DNA of 64,000 bases, taken from contig NZ_JACOOQ010000013.1 in assembly GCF_014287815.1 (NCBI RefSeq), positions 1 to 64,000 on the forward strand, in the 5' to 3' direction. Each line of letters begins with the position of its first letter. The first letter of the stretch is position 1. Below, piece after piece: positions 11,233 to 20,147 of the stretch. The notes beneath the pieces were generated by a model. That model saw nothing but the letters and a program-made list of their open reading frames with translations. It was not told where the DNA came from and did no database searches. Source of the stretch: Clostridium lentum (GTDB lineage: Bacteria > Bacillota > Clostridia > Clostridiales > Clostridiaceae). A program made the translations under genes and the position numbers.

Positions 11233-11383
11233 TTCACCCCTCCCATTACTAAATTTATATTTTGTAATTTATAAAATATTCCCATTTAAAGTATACAAAA
11301 ATGATTAGTACATGCTCTATATTATATATAAAGAAGTTTTTTTATATTTATCATAATCTTTTTAGATAAATATATATTTAACT

Positions 11384-11389
11384 TATAAT
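11384..11389 (+). promoter_or_regulatory. Candidate -10 box for uppP
   Basis: A TATAAT lies 26 bases before the uppP start. The matching -35 position (TTTAGA at 11361-11366, 17 bases upstream) is a poor match, so only the -10 element is supported. Confidence 0.4.
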
Positions 11390-11414
11390 ATATCTATATA
11401 TTAGGAGGTTTTTT

Positions 11415-12236
11415 ATGTATTATATTGAAATACTTAAAGCTATATTTCTTGGGATAATCCAAGGAATAACAGAATGGCTACCTATTAGTAGTACAGGTCA
11501 TATGATTTTAGTAGATCAATTTATCAAACTTAATTTTTCAACTGAATATATTAATACATTTTTAGTAGTTGTGCAGCTAGGCTCCATTTTAGCTGTGGTG
11601 ATATTATATTTTAATAAGTTAAATCCTTTCTCCCATAGTAAAAATATGCAAGAAAAACAAGAAGCTTGGAATTTATGGATTAAAGTATTAATTGCCGTTA
11701 TTCCCTCTGGTGTTGTAGGCATATTATTTGAAGATAAAATAGATGAGCTTTTTTTTAATCCTACTACTGTATCTATAACTTTAATTATTTATGGAGTTAT
11801 CTTTATTTTTCTTGAAAATAGAGATAAAAGACCTACTATCAGTACTTTTTCCGATTTAAGCTACAAAACAGCCTTTGGCATTGGTATTTTCCAAATACTA
11901 GCTTTGATACCTGGAACATCTCGTTCAGGAGCTACTATTATAGGTGCTACCCTTATTGGTGCCTCTCGTTTCATAGCTGCTGAATTTTCCTTTTTCCTAG
12001 CAATTCCCACCATGTTTGGTGCAAGTGCTTTGAAACTTATAAAAACCGGCTTTCAATTCAATGCTTTTCAGTGGCTAATTTTGCTTATAGGCTCCTTTGT
12101 ATCATTTATTGTTTCAATATTTGCCATAAAATTTCTTATGGACTATATTAAAAAACATAATTTTAAGTCATTTGGTTATTATAGAATAGTTTTAGGATTA
12201 TTAGTTCTATTATACTTTTACGTAATAGTAATCTAA
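11415..12236 (+). CDS. uppP: Undecaprenyl-diphosphatase (bacitracin resistance protein BacA)
   Basis: This 273-residue integral membrane protein carries both BacA/UppP signatures: [14 protein letters not shown] near the N-terminus (the Q-x-x-x-E motif) and [10 protein letters not shown] near residue 175. It removes the terminal phosphate of undecaprenyl pyrophosphate at the membrane, recycling the lipid carrier for peptidoglycan and other wall polymers, and so raises bacitracin tolerance. Shine-Dalgarno AGGAGG precedes the ATG. The next gene is a lipid-linked-precursor flippase relative, but a terminator separates the two. Confidence 0.96.
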   Translation: MYYIEILKAIFLGIIQGITEWLPISSTGHMILVDQFIKLNFSTEYINTFLVVVQLGSILAVVILYFNKLNPFSHSKNMQEKQEAWNLWIKVLIAVIPSGVVGILFEDKIDELFFNPTTVSITLIIYGVIFIFLENRDKRPTISTFSDLSYKTAFGIGIFQILALIPGTSRSGATIIGATLIGASRFIAAEFSFFLAIPTMFGASALKLIKTGFQFNAFQWLILLIGSFVSFIVSIFAIKFLMDYIKKHNFKSFGYYRIVLGLLVLLYFYVIVI

Positions 12237-12243
12237 TTTCTTT

Positions 12244-12272
12244 AAAAAGTGTAGTAAAACTGCACTTTTTTT
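12244..12272 (+). terminator. Rho-independent terminator of uppP
   Basis: Arms 12244-12255 and 12259-12270 pair over 12 bp with one G-T pair around an AAA loop, ending in a T run. Confidence 0.88.
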
Positions 12273-12414
12273 ATATAAATTCTTAAAAACAATATGTATT
12301 CATATTTCCTATATTTTTAGAATAGATATTATTAGTTACGTAAGCATTACTTAATTTTACAGTACTTTTACCATTAATTCTATCATTGTCATCTTTACTT
12401 AAAGGAGTGATAAC

Positions 12415-13914
12415 ATGGAAAAAGATAATTTTTTTAAAAATTCTTTCTTTTTAACTGCTTCAAATATAAGTACAGGTCTTCTTGGATTTATTTTTTCCAT
12501 TTATCTTTCTAAGCTAATTGGTGCTGAAGGAATTGGTCTTTATGGAATAATAATGCCTATATATAATTTATTTATCTGTCTTATGACCGCTGGAATCATA
12601 GCTGCTATTTCAAAGCTTTCAGCCATATATACATCTAATGGAGAAACAAATAATCTTTTTAAAACTATTGATTCTGTTGCTATCTTTAATATCATATGGT
12701 CTTTGTTCATTGGTGTCTTTGTATTTTTTCTGGCACCATACATAAGTAGATATGGAGTTAAAGATCTTAGAACACTTAACGCCATCAGAGTAACTTGCCC
12801 GGCTATGGTGTTTATATCTCTATCCAATATCCTAAAGGGCTATTTTTATGGGACTTCCAAAATAACTGCTCCTGCCCTTATAGATATTTTAGAAAAAGCT
12901 ATGAGAATTATTACCATTTCTCTGTTAGTATATATGTTTAAGACAAAAACATTATCTAGTTTAGTTACTTTAGCATTTGTTTCTTTAGCCATAGGAGAAT
13001 TACAGAGCCTTATATTACTTTATGTTTATTATAGACATGTAATTAAATCTATTCCCATTTCCAATGCACCTACAGAAAGCAGAGGTCAATTATTATTTAA
13101 TGTTTTTGTAATTTCTATTCCATTATGTATTAATGGGTTTTTAACAAATATTTTCTCAACCATTGCAACCTTGATAATTCCTAGAAGACTGGTGGCTGCT
13201 GGATTTGAATACTCTATAGCCTTATCTATGATAGGCCGCTTTGTTGGAATGTCACTGACAATTGTCACTTTTCCTATAATTGTGGTAAATTCAATAAATA
13301 TGTTACTTGTACCAGATTTATCAGAAAGTCTTAGCAGAGGGGAATATTATAACGCCTCAATGCGAATCAAAAAAGTGCTGAAGATAGCCTTCCTCTTAGG
13401 AATGGCTACAATGATAATTTGTCAACTTATTCCTAATGATTTAGGAATATTATTTTATAACCGCAATGACTTAGGTCTGTACATTAAAGCTTGTTCAATT
13501 GCTGCACCTATTCTTTTTCCTGCTAATACTATGTTCGGTATTCTCAATGGTTTAAATAAACAAGGTATAATACTTAGGAATTCTCTTATAACTTCTTCAT
13601 TTGAATTAGTAATGCTTTTTTGCCTAACTAGCATTCCTAATATTAACATATTTTCCTATGCAATCACTGTATTCTTTTCATCTATCCTCAGCTTCACTAT
13701 AAACATCATGGAGATAAGAAAACATATAGATTTAAATTTATCTAAAATGAACATATTAATTTTTTCGCTTTTAGGAATTTTAATATTTTTATTTTTTAGA
13801 ATAATACTAAGTATTATTCAAACTTATTCAGCTTTAATAAAAGTCTTAGTTACAGTTATTGGAGTCTTTGTAATCTTTGCTTACTTAAGTACTTTCGGCT
13901 TAGAAGACGATTAA
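12415..13914 (+). CDS. spoVB: SpoVB-like polysaccharide/lipid flippase (MOP superfamily)
   Basis: This 499-residue protein has about 14 predicted membrane helices and an N-terminal segment (NSFFLTASNISTGLLGF) typical of SpoVB/MurJ-related MOP-superfamily exporters. SpoVB is required for spore cortex synthesis in Bacillus subtilis, probably by moving lipid-linked precursors. The downstream neighbour is a spore protein gene, which suits a sporulation role but is not proof. Clostridia often carry several SpoVB paralogs, so the exact symbol is an inference. Start is fixed by AAAGGAGTG before the ATG. Confidence 0.85.
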   Translation: MEKDNFFKNSFFLTASNISTGLLGFIFSIYLSKLIGAEGIGLYGIIMPIYNLFICLMTAGIIAAISKLSAIYTSNGETNNLFKTIDSVAIFNIIWSLFIGVFVFFLAPYISRYGVKDLRTLNAIRVTCPAMVFISLSNILKGYFYGTSKITAPALIDILEKAMRIITISLLVYMFKTKTLSSLVTLAFVSLAIGELQSLILLYVYYRHVIKSIPISNAPTESRGQLLFNVFVISIPLCINGFLTNIFSTIATLIIPRRLVAAGFEYSIALSMIGRFVGMSLTIVTFPIIVVNSINMLLVPDLSESLSRGEYYNASMRIKKVLKIAFLLGMATMIICQLIPNDLGILFYNRNDLGLYIKACSIAAPILFPANTMFGILNGLNKQGIILRNSLITSSFELVMLFCLTSIPNINIFSYAITVFFSSILSFTINIMEIRKHIDLNLSKMNILIFSLLGILIFLFFRIILSIIQTYSALIKVLVTVIGVFVIFAYLSTFGLEDD

Positions 13915-13970
13915 AGTAGGCTCTATTTTTTTCCTTTGTTGGTTACTATTTTATAGGTTATTAAATATCA

Positions 13971-14010
13971 CTTTGCATATAATAATACTGCAAAGCAAAT
14001 TAATGCTTTG
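13971..14010. repeat. Two overlapping inverted repeats in the SASP leader
   Basis: CTTTGCA (13971-13977) pairs with TGCAAAG (13989-13995). CAAAGCA (13991-13997) pairs with TGCTTTG (14004-14010). The two perfect 7-bp repeats share bases 13991-13995, so they cannot both fold at once. Confidence 0.7.
13975..14002 (+). promoter_or_regulatory. Candidate SigG-type promoter of the SASP gene
   Basis: GCATA at 13975-13979 and CAAATTA at 13996-14002 resemble the forespore SigG -35 (GHATR) and -10 (CATNHTA) elements. The 16-base gap is a little short and the -10 has one mismatch. Confidence 0.4.
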
Positions 14011-14041
14011 ACAAAACTTCACTGATAGAGGAGGATCATTT

Positions 14042-14224
14042 ATGACACAAAAATTAGTACCTGAAGCAAAAAACGGTTTAGCTAAATTTAGAAATCAAGT
14101 TGCAACTGAAATGGGAGTTCCATTTTCAGATTACAATGGAAATTTAAGTTCAAAACAATGCGGTAGTGTTGGCGGAGAAATGGTTAAGAGAATGGTCCAA
14201 CAATATGAAGAAGGAATAAAATAA
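14042..14224 (+). CDS. Alpha/beta-type small acid-soluble spore protein
   Basis: This 60-residue protein has the SASP layout: LVPEAKNGLAKFRNQVATEMGV in the N-terminal half (shown here in pieces: LVPEAK, NQVATEMGV) and GSVGGEMVKRMV in the C-terminal DNA-binding half. Such proteins coat spore DNA and protect it from UV and heat, and are degraded by the GPR protease at germination. Two deviations: the glutamate usually preceding the cleaved bond (x-E-I/F-A) is Q19 here, and there is a cysteine at position 40, unusual in this family. The Shine-Dalgarno GAGGAGG is strong. Confidence 0.93.
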   Translation: MTQKLVPEAKNGLAKFRNQVATEMGVPFSDYNGNLSSKQCGSVGGEMVKRMVQQYEEGIK

Positions 14225-14244
14225 AAACTGAATATTACACAAAT

Positions 14245-14272
14245 TAGAGATAGGATTTAATTCCTATCTCTA
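14245..14272. terminator. Bidirectional terminator between SASP and the ABC importer
   Basis: Arms 14246-14255 and 14262-14271 are perfectly complementary (10 bp, 11 with the flanking T-A). It lies in the gap between two convergent genes. The T run is short on both sides. Confidence 0.7.
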
Positions 14273-14275
14273 TTG

Positions 14276-15604
14276 TTATTGCCTTTGAATTGAAGTTTCA
14301 ACTTGTGATGTAGTGTCCTTTATAAAGGTTTCTATATCTGATATACCGCCATTTACATATGATTCATATTTTTCCTGAATTATATTTCTTGCAGATTGAG
14401 CATTATTAATTGCTGGAGTATAATAAGCATAATTTAATTCTTCTTTAGCCACTGGATATACCTTTCCATATATACTTTCAGTATTATTTAACACATTTTT
14501 CATTGTAATGGTTTCTTCAGCTGAATATCTTACTGGAAGATAGCCAGTAGCTACAGCAAACTGTGCTGTATTTTCTGTGTTTGTAGCATATTTAATAAAT
14601 TCATATGCTGCATATTTTTGTTGCGCTGTGGTATCATTAGTTACAAATAAAGATGCACCTTGCTGAATAACTGCTTTAGATTTAGCTTCAAACTTTGGCA
14701 CCTCACTAATACCTAAAACAAATGCACCATTAGTCTGTATATGTGATGCTCCTGCTGTTGAGCCTTGATACATAAGTAATTTTTCATTGGAAAATGGCCC
14801 TGATAAATAAGTGTCTTCACCTGGTGTTCTAAAATATCCCTTTTCAGTATTATCTTTATAATACTGCATAAATTCTTTAACCCATTCATTATCAACATTA
14901 ATAGTTCCATCTAATTCAATAAAGTCTTTTCCATCCATTTTTAATGTTGAAATAAAAGCATTAGACCCTGAATCAAAACCAAAACCAGGAATATCTAATT
15001 CTTCTTTACTCTTCTTGCATATCTCTGTAAGTTTTTCCATGGTTAAATTATTCAAATCATTCATTGTGTATCCTAAAGTACCTAACAATGTTTCATTGAC
15101 ATAAAGAACTTCTGTTGATTTAGTTAGTGGTATACCATAAATGCTTCCATCATTCCACTGTGATACTTCATCAATAAAAGTTTTAATAAAATCATTATTA
15201 ATTTCATCTTTCATACCAATTTTATCATTATTGATGTATGGAGTTAAATCAATTATTTTCCCATCTTGAATTAATCCTGTTGCTAAATCTGGATATATAT
15301 TGATAATTGCTGGCAAGGAATTAGATTGAGCTGCTGCTACAACCTTTTTATTTAAATCTGTTATATTTCCTTGATTTACAGCAGTAACAGTAATTCCTTT
15401 ACCATTAGTACTATTGAAATCGTCAATAATACTCTGTAGTACTTCCCCTTGACTTCCTGTTAGGTAATGCCACAGTTCAATAGAAACTGGTTCATTCACC
15501 TCTATAATAATTTCTTCTGTAGTACTGGTAGTATTTTTACAACCTACAAACAATGCCATTGTTGTCACCACTGTTAGCAATGACGCCAAAAATCTTTTTT
15601 TCAT
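14276..15604 (-). CDS. ABC importer extracellular solute-binding lipoprotein (family 1, UgpB/MalE-like)
   Basis: The 442-residue protein begins with a lipoprotein signal: basic MKKR, a hydrophobic core and the lipobox LFVGC (lipidated Cys at residue 22). The mature part opens with SIELWHYLTGSQGEVL and QGNITDLNKKV, resembling UgpB-type glycerol-3-phosphate or sugar binding proteins. I use the ATG at 15604; the GTG three codons upstream is part of the Shine-Dalgarno GAGGTG. It is the last gene of a four-gene importer operon. Substrate is not certain. Confidence 0.88.
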   Translation of the reverse strand: MKKRFLASLLTVVTTMALFVGCKNTTSTTEEIIIEVNEPVSIELWHYLTGSQGEVLQSIIDDFNSTNGKGITVTAVNQGNITDLNKKVVAAAQSNSLPAIINIYPDLATGLIQDGKIIDLTPYINNDKIGMKDEINNDFIKTFIDEVSQWNDGSIYGIPLTKSTEVLYVNETLLGTLGYTMNDLNNLTMEKLTEICKKSKEELDIPGFGFDSGSNAFISTLKMDGKDFIELDGTINVDNEWVKEFMQYYKDNTEKGYFRTPGEDTYLSGPFSNEKLLMYQGSTAGASHIQTNGAFVLGISEVPKFEAKSKAVIQQGASLFVTNDTTAQQKYAAYEFIKYATNTENTAQFAVATGYLPVRYSAEETITMKNVLNNTESIYGKVYPVAKEELNYAYYTPAINNAQSARNIIQEKYESYVNGGISDIETFIKDTTSQVETSIQRQ

Positions 15605-15675
15605 TTGCTTCACCTCTAATTTAATATATTTTCTCTATTTATTGTGTGTAACTTTAATTTAAAAATTCATCTAAA

Positions 15676-16500
15676 TTATCCTTTTATTCCACCTATTGAT
15701 ATACCGCTCATAATTTTCTTATGTAAAAAAATATAAATAATCACTATTGGAAGAGTAATTATTGTGGATGCAGCCATTAATAACTCATAGCTATTTCCAG
15801 CATCAGATTGAAAAGCTGTAAGTCCATTGGCTACCAATCTCATATCAACACTATTTGTTACTAATAATGGCCATAAAAAAGCATTCCACGAATTTATTCC
15901 TACCAGTATACAAATGGTTATTATTGATGGCTTAGCAATTGGTACCAATATACTCCAAAGAAACTTCCAATCACTAGCACCATCAACCTTAGCTGCATAA
16001 TATAGCTGCTTAGGTACTGTTAAGAAAAACTCTCTCAGCATATATATGTATAAAACATTTGCCATGTAAGGTATAAATAAAGCCCTATATGTATCAATCC
16101 AACCTAATTTAGATATTGTTTTAAAATTAGTTACTATAAGAACTTCTCCTGGAATCATCATTGATGCTAAAAAAATTGCAAATATCAAATCTCTACCTTT
16201 AAACTCCAAATTAGCAAAAGCAAAAGCTGAAAGAATAGCTATTATTACTGTAAAAATAATACTTAATGCAGTGACAATGATAGTATTAATAAAATATCTC
16301 ACAAATGGAGCCATTTTAAATGCTATAGTATAATTTTCAAATTTAAGAGATTTAGGTATCAAGCTTGGCGGTATCTGGATTACTTCAAAACTTGTCTTTA
16401 AGGAAAAAGCAATCATCCAATAAAAGGGAAATAAAGTGATTATAGCAAATAGCACTAATGCCATATATTTTAAAAAATTCAAAAAATACTTTCTATTCAT
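15676..16500 (-). CDS. ABC importer inner-membrane permease (MalG/UgpE-like)
   Basis: The 274-residue protein has six predicted membrane helices and the EAA-type loop (YYAAKVDGASDWKFLWSIL, near residue 180) that contacts the ATPase. The start is taken at the ATG giving MNRKYF, because the upstream in-frame GTG sits within the Shine-Dalgarno GAGGTG. It follows the other permease by 14 bases and precedes the binding protein, the usual order of carbohydrate uptake (CUT1) systems. Confidence 0.9.
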   Translation of the reverse strand: MNRKYFLNFLKYMALVLFAIITLFPFYWMIAFSLKTSFEVIQIPPSLIPKSLKFENYTIAFKMAPFVRYFINTIIVTALSIIFTVIIAILSAFAFANLEFKGRDLIFAIFLASMMIPGEVLIVTNFKTISKLGWIDTYRALFIPYMANVLYIYMLREFFLTVPKQLYYAAKVDGASDWKFLWSILVPIAKPSIITICILVGINSWNAFLWPLLVTNSVDMRLVANGLTAFQSDAGNSYELLMAASTIITLPIVIIYIFLHKKIMSGISIGGIKG

Positions 16501-16514
16501 AAAATAAATCACCT

Positions 16515-17381
16515 CTAGTAATGAATTTTATTTCTTTGAGCATATTTCTGTATTCCTGTCACCAAAAGAATAATTACAAGTAATACTACTGCTGCTGCAT
16601 AAGCAAGTGGAAAGTCTTGATCGCCATAAAATCTGTCAATAATATATCTAACTACTGTGGATACTGATCCATCTAAAGTTCTTCCTCCAAATAATACGTA
16701 CACTTCTGTGTATACCTTAAAGGCTGCAATAAGACTTATCATATATGTATAAGCTATCATAGGTGAAACTAGCTTTATGGTAATTTGAGTAAATATTGTC
16801 CTACTTGATGCCTGATCTATTTTGGCAGCTTGATAATACTGAGGATTAATAGAAGCTATGCCTGTAGTCAAAATAAGTGTATTGAAAGCTAGGCTTTTCC
16901 ATACTGCAAAAATAATTAATGCCAACATTCCATATTTAGAATCATTAAGCCAATTAATACCTTTGAAACCTATAACTTTAAGAACATAATTAATAACACC
17001 ATATTCACTATTAAAAAGCCATGACCATACTATGCCTATGGCAACTAAAGATGTTACATATGGTAAAAAATATATACTCTGAAACATACTTTGTAACTTT
17101 TTATTTTTTAAATGTACTAAAGCATTTGCTAAAAGCAAAGAAATACTTACTGATAAAAATGGAACTATGGCTGCATATATCAGTGTATTTACCAGGGATT
17201 GTCTAAATCTCTTATCACTAAAAAGATATTTATATGATCCTATACCAAATTTAAATCCGCTGGCTTTTGTTTCATCAAAGCTAAATATTACAGTATTTAT
17301 TATGGGATAGAATACAAAAACTAAAAGCACTATTAATGCTGGAAGTAGATATAAATAACCTTTATATTTTTTCTTTAACAT
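16515..17381 (-). CDS. ABC importer inner-membrane permease (MalF/UgpA-like)
   Basis: The 288-residue membrane protein has six predicted helices and an EAA loop (YYQAAKIDQASSRTIF, near residue 187). It pairs with the MalG-like permease to form the channel of a CUT1-type importer. Its ATG overlaps the end of the ATPase gene by 7 bases, so the two are translationally coupled. Confidence 0.9.
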   Translation of the reverse strand: MLKKKYKGYLYLLPALIVLLVFVFYPIINTVIFSFDETKASGFKFGIGSYKYLFSDKRFRQSLVNTLIYAAIVPFLSVSISLLLANALVHLKNKKLQSMFQSIYFLPYVTSLVAIGIVWSWLFNSEYGVINYVLKVIGFKGINWLNDSKYGMLALIIFAVWKSLAFNTLILTTGIASINPQYYQAAKIDQASSRTIFTQITIKLVSPMIAYTYMISLIAAFKVYTEVYVLFGGRTLDGSVSTVVRYIIDRFYGDQDFPLAYAAAVVLLVIILLVTGIQKYAQRNKIHY

Positions 17382-18418
17382 TTTTTAATAAATTCCTCCG
17401 TTTTTTCATCAAATATATAACATTTTCCTTCTTTAGGTCTTATATATATTCCTTTACCTTCTTCAATATGAAAAGTATTTTCAACTAAAACCTTGAATAT
17501 CCTATTATTATGACTTAATGTAAGAAGCTTTTCCCTCCCTAATATTTCTACAGTATCCACTTTAGCACCAATTCCTGCATTTGCTATTTCCACATCTTCA
17601 GCACGGAAGCCTAAAATAACATTTTTCTTTTCTTTTGTAATATTCTTTATGGTATAATTATCAATTACTCCTATGCCATCTTTAACTTTTAAATTTACAA
17701 AATTCATCTCTGGACTTCCTATAAAAGATGCTACAAATTTATTGATAGGATTTAAATACATATCAGTAGGTGTTGATACCTGCTCAATAGCTCCATCCTT
17801 CATAAGCACTATCTGATCTGAAATACTCATGGCTTCTTCTTGATCATGAGTAACAAATATGGCAGTAACTCCTGTTTCCTTTTGTATTCTTCTTATTTCC
17901 TGTCTTGTTTCTACTCTTAGCTTAGTATCCAAATTAGATAATGGTTCATCTAACAAAAGAATATCTGGTCTTTTAGCCAAAGCTCTTGCTATAGCCACTC
18001 TCTGTTGTTGCCCTCCTGAAAGCTGCGATGGTTTCCTGGCTAAAAGTCCATCTATCTTTACAGTTTTGGCAACTTCCACTATCCTTTTTGCCGCTTCCTC
18101 CTTGTTCCACTTTAAATTCTTTAATGGAAATCCTATATTTTCCCTTATAGTCATATGAGGGTATAAGGCATAATTTTGAAATACCAAACCGATTCCTAAC
18201 TCTTCTGGCTCCAAGCCAGTTACATCTCTATCACCAAATATTATTTTACCTGAATAAGGTTTGTGTATTCCGCATATAGTGAAAAGCGTAGTTGATTTAC
18301 CAGAGCCTGATGGACCTAGTAAAGAAATTAGCTTTCCCTTTGGAATTTCCAACGTCACCTCATTTATAGCTGTAAAATCTCCAAATTTCACCACTAAATT
18401 TTGTAATTTTATTCCCAC
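17375..18418 (-). CDS. ABC importer ATPase (UgpC/MsmK/MalK-like)
   Basis: This 347-residue ATPase shows Walker A GPSGSGKST (residues 34-42), signature LSGGQQQRVAIARAL (about 132-146), Walker B ILLLDEPLSNLD and the H-loop FVTHDQEEA, followed by a C-terminal OB/TOBE regulatory domain as in MalK and UgpC. It drives the importer encoded downstream. The start codon is GTG at 18418, with GAGGTGAAGAA upstream. An ATPase gene inside a CUT1 operon suggests it is dedicated to this system, possibly glycerol-3-phosphate or an oligosaccharide. Confidence 0.93.
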   Translation of the reverse strand: MGIKLQNLVVKFGDFTAINEVTLEIPKGKLISLLGPSGSGKSTTLFTICGIHKPYSGKIIFGDRDVTGLEPEELGIGLVFQNYALYPHMTIRENIGFPLKNLKWNKEEAAKRIVEVAKTVKIDGLLARKPSQLSGGQQQRVAIARALAKRPDILLLDEPLSNLDTKLRVETRQEIRRIQKETGVTAIFVTHDQEEAMSISDQIVLMKDGAIEQVSTPTDMYLNPINKFVASFIGSPEMNFVNLKVKDGIGVIDNYTIKNITKEKKNVILGFRAEDVEIANAGIGAKVDTVEILGREKLLTLSHNNRIFKVLVENTFHIEEGKGIYIRPKEGKCYIFDEKTEEFIKKC

Positions 18419-18483
18419 TCTTCTTCACCTCATCTTTATCTTTACCATAATGTTATAATGTTTATTTTTTATGCTTTATATAC

Positions 18484-18520
18484 AAAAAAAAGATAACTCA
18501 ATATAAATTAAGTTATCTTT
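18484..18520 (-). terminator. Terminator of the rluA-flippase operon
   Basis: Arms 18489-18498 and 18511-18520 pair perfectly over 10 bp; the minus strand then runs into eight T residues. Confidence 0.9.
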
Positions 18521-18530
18521 AAAATAATAA

Positions 18531-20135
18531 TTACATCATTTTTCTTAAAAATCTTGGCATAATTCTATATATCTTGGGAGAAATTAAATCTAAATCTGTT
18601 TTTCTTATTCCTCCAATTAAAATCATTATTATTAAATATACCATTCCGCCAATTGCTACCATAACTAATGTTGCTATACTAATCATAAGTCTTCCGCCTT
18701 CAAAAATATTAATTAATCTATCTATAGGCATCCTTATACCTACAATAGCCAGCCCCATAGCCAAAGAAGCAATAATTGATGTTATTGACAGCTTAATAAT
18801 TGGAACTCTTACTCTAAATATCATTCTTAAGTTCCTATGATTTATAATAGCTGGAACAAGATACGATACTAAACTGGCAATTACAGCTCCAAAAATATTA
18901 ACCTCTGGAATAGCTACAAGTATAAAATCTAATATCAGTTTCAATACTACACCAATAAATGCTGTAGATAAAACAAGATATAATTTATTTACACCTTGTA
19001 AAATAGTATTTTGTATAGTAGTTATAGACATAAATACCAGCACTATTGAACCATACATAAGAAGCTCATATCCTTCATTTAATCCAAAAAGCATAAGGAA
19101 TACCTCTTTACTTAAAACTGATAATCCTACTAATGATGGTATAGTAATCATAAAAGTTATTCTATAAGAATAACTTATATTACTTCTAAGCTCCTTACGA
19201 TTTTTACAAGTATAAGCTGAAATAACCTTAGGAAATATAGCTGTACTAAGTGCCGTTACCAATGCTAATGGTACATATAATAAAGTATTAAAATATGAAA
19301 GATAAGCATACGTAACTTCCAAACTTGCTTTAGGTATCCCTGAAGTTGCAAGCCTTCTTTTCACTATCATGGCATCCACAAGCGGACTTGAATTTTGTAA
19401 TGCTGCCACTAATGTAATGGGTAATGCGTACATTAATATCTTTCTTACTATCTTCTTTTCACTATGTCTCTTTTCACTAGTATTGCTAGAATATGCTTCT
19501 TCTTCGTAGTCTCTCTTTTGATAAATATAAATTATATATATAATTGCAACTACTGCTCCTAAAGTAGTACCTACAGTCCCTCCTGCAATACCCATTTCTT
19601 CATTAATTTTTATTAATATACCTGCAAAAACAAGACTTAAAACAACATTTATTATCTGCTCAACTATTTGTGATATTCCGATAGTCTCCATATCCTCAAT
19701 TCCTTGCATATACCCTCTATAAACAGATAATATACATGAAAACAAAATTGTAGGAGAAAGGAACATTATGGCAAGTATAGACTTATCCCATGTGCTAGCT
19801 AAAGCTATAGGCCTTGCCAGTATCAATAAAATAATTGTTCCAAATAGCCCTATAATAGTCATATATTTCCTAGATATTTTCATTGCCCTTAAGGCATCAA
19901 TAGAATTTCCAACAGCTCTATATTCTGCCACAACCTTAGTTATAGCAGGCTGAGCCCCTAATGATGTTACGGCTAATATAAATGTGAACATTGTATAACT
20001 TATAGAGTAAGAAGCATATGCATCTGAACCTATTACAGCTGTCAGCAATGGTACATATGCCGCTGATAATATCTTAATGAATATCCCCGCAAAAGATAGT
20101 ATCATAAAGCTCCTACCTAATGATTTCTTCTCCAT
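18531..20135 (-). CDS. MurJ/YtgP-type lipid flippase (MOP superfamily)
   Basis: This 534-residue protein has about 14 membrane helices. The segments VYRGYMQGIEDMETIGISQ and VEQIINVVLSL resemble the YtgP/MurJ group that flips lipid II. It is the second flippase-family gene in the window and is distinct from the SpoVB-like one at 12415. It follows an RluA-type gene by 12 bases and ends in a strong terminator. Whether it is the main lipid II flippase or a SpoVB paralog cannot be settled from the sequence alone. Confidence 0.82.
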   Translation of the reverse strand: MEKKSLGRSFMILSFAGIFIKILSAAYVPLLTAVIGSDAYASYSISYTMFTFILAVTSLGAQPAITKVVAEYRAVGNSIDALRAMKISRKYMTIIGLFGTIILLILARPIALASTWDKSILAIMFLSPTILFSCILSVYRGYMQGIEDMETIGISQIVEQIINVVLSLVFAGILIKINEEMGIAGGTVGTTLGAVVAIIYIIYIYQKRDYEEEAYSSNTSEKRHSEKKIVRKILMYALPITLVAALQNSSPLVDAMIVKRRLATSGIPKASLEVTYAYLSYFNTLLYVPLALVTALSTAIFPKVISAYTCKNRKELRSNISYSYRITFMITIPSLVGLSVLSKEVFLMLFGLNEGYELLMYGSIVLVFMSITTIQNTILQGVNKLYLVLSTAFIGVVLKLILDFILVAIPEVNIFGAVIASLVSYLVPAIINHRNLRMIFRVRVPIIKLSITSIIASLAMGLAIVGIRMPIDRLINIFEGGRLMISIATLVMVAIGGMVYLIIMILIGGIRKTDLDLISPKIYRIMPRFLRKMM

Positions 20136-20147
20136 AATTATCCCCTT

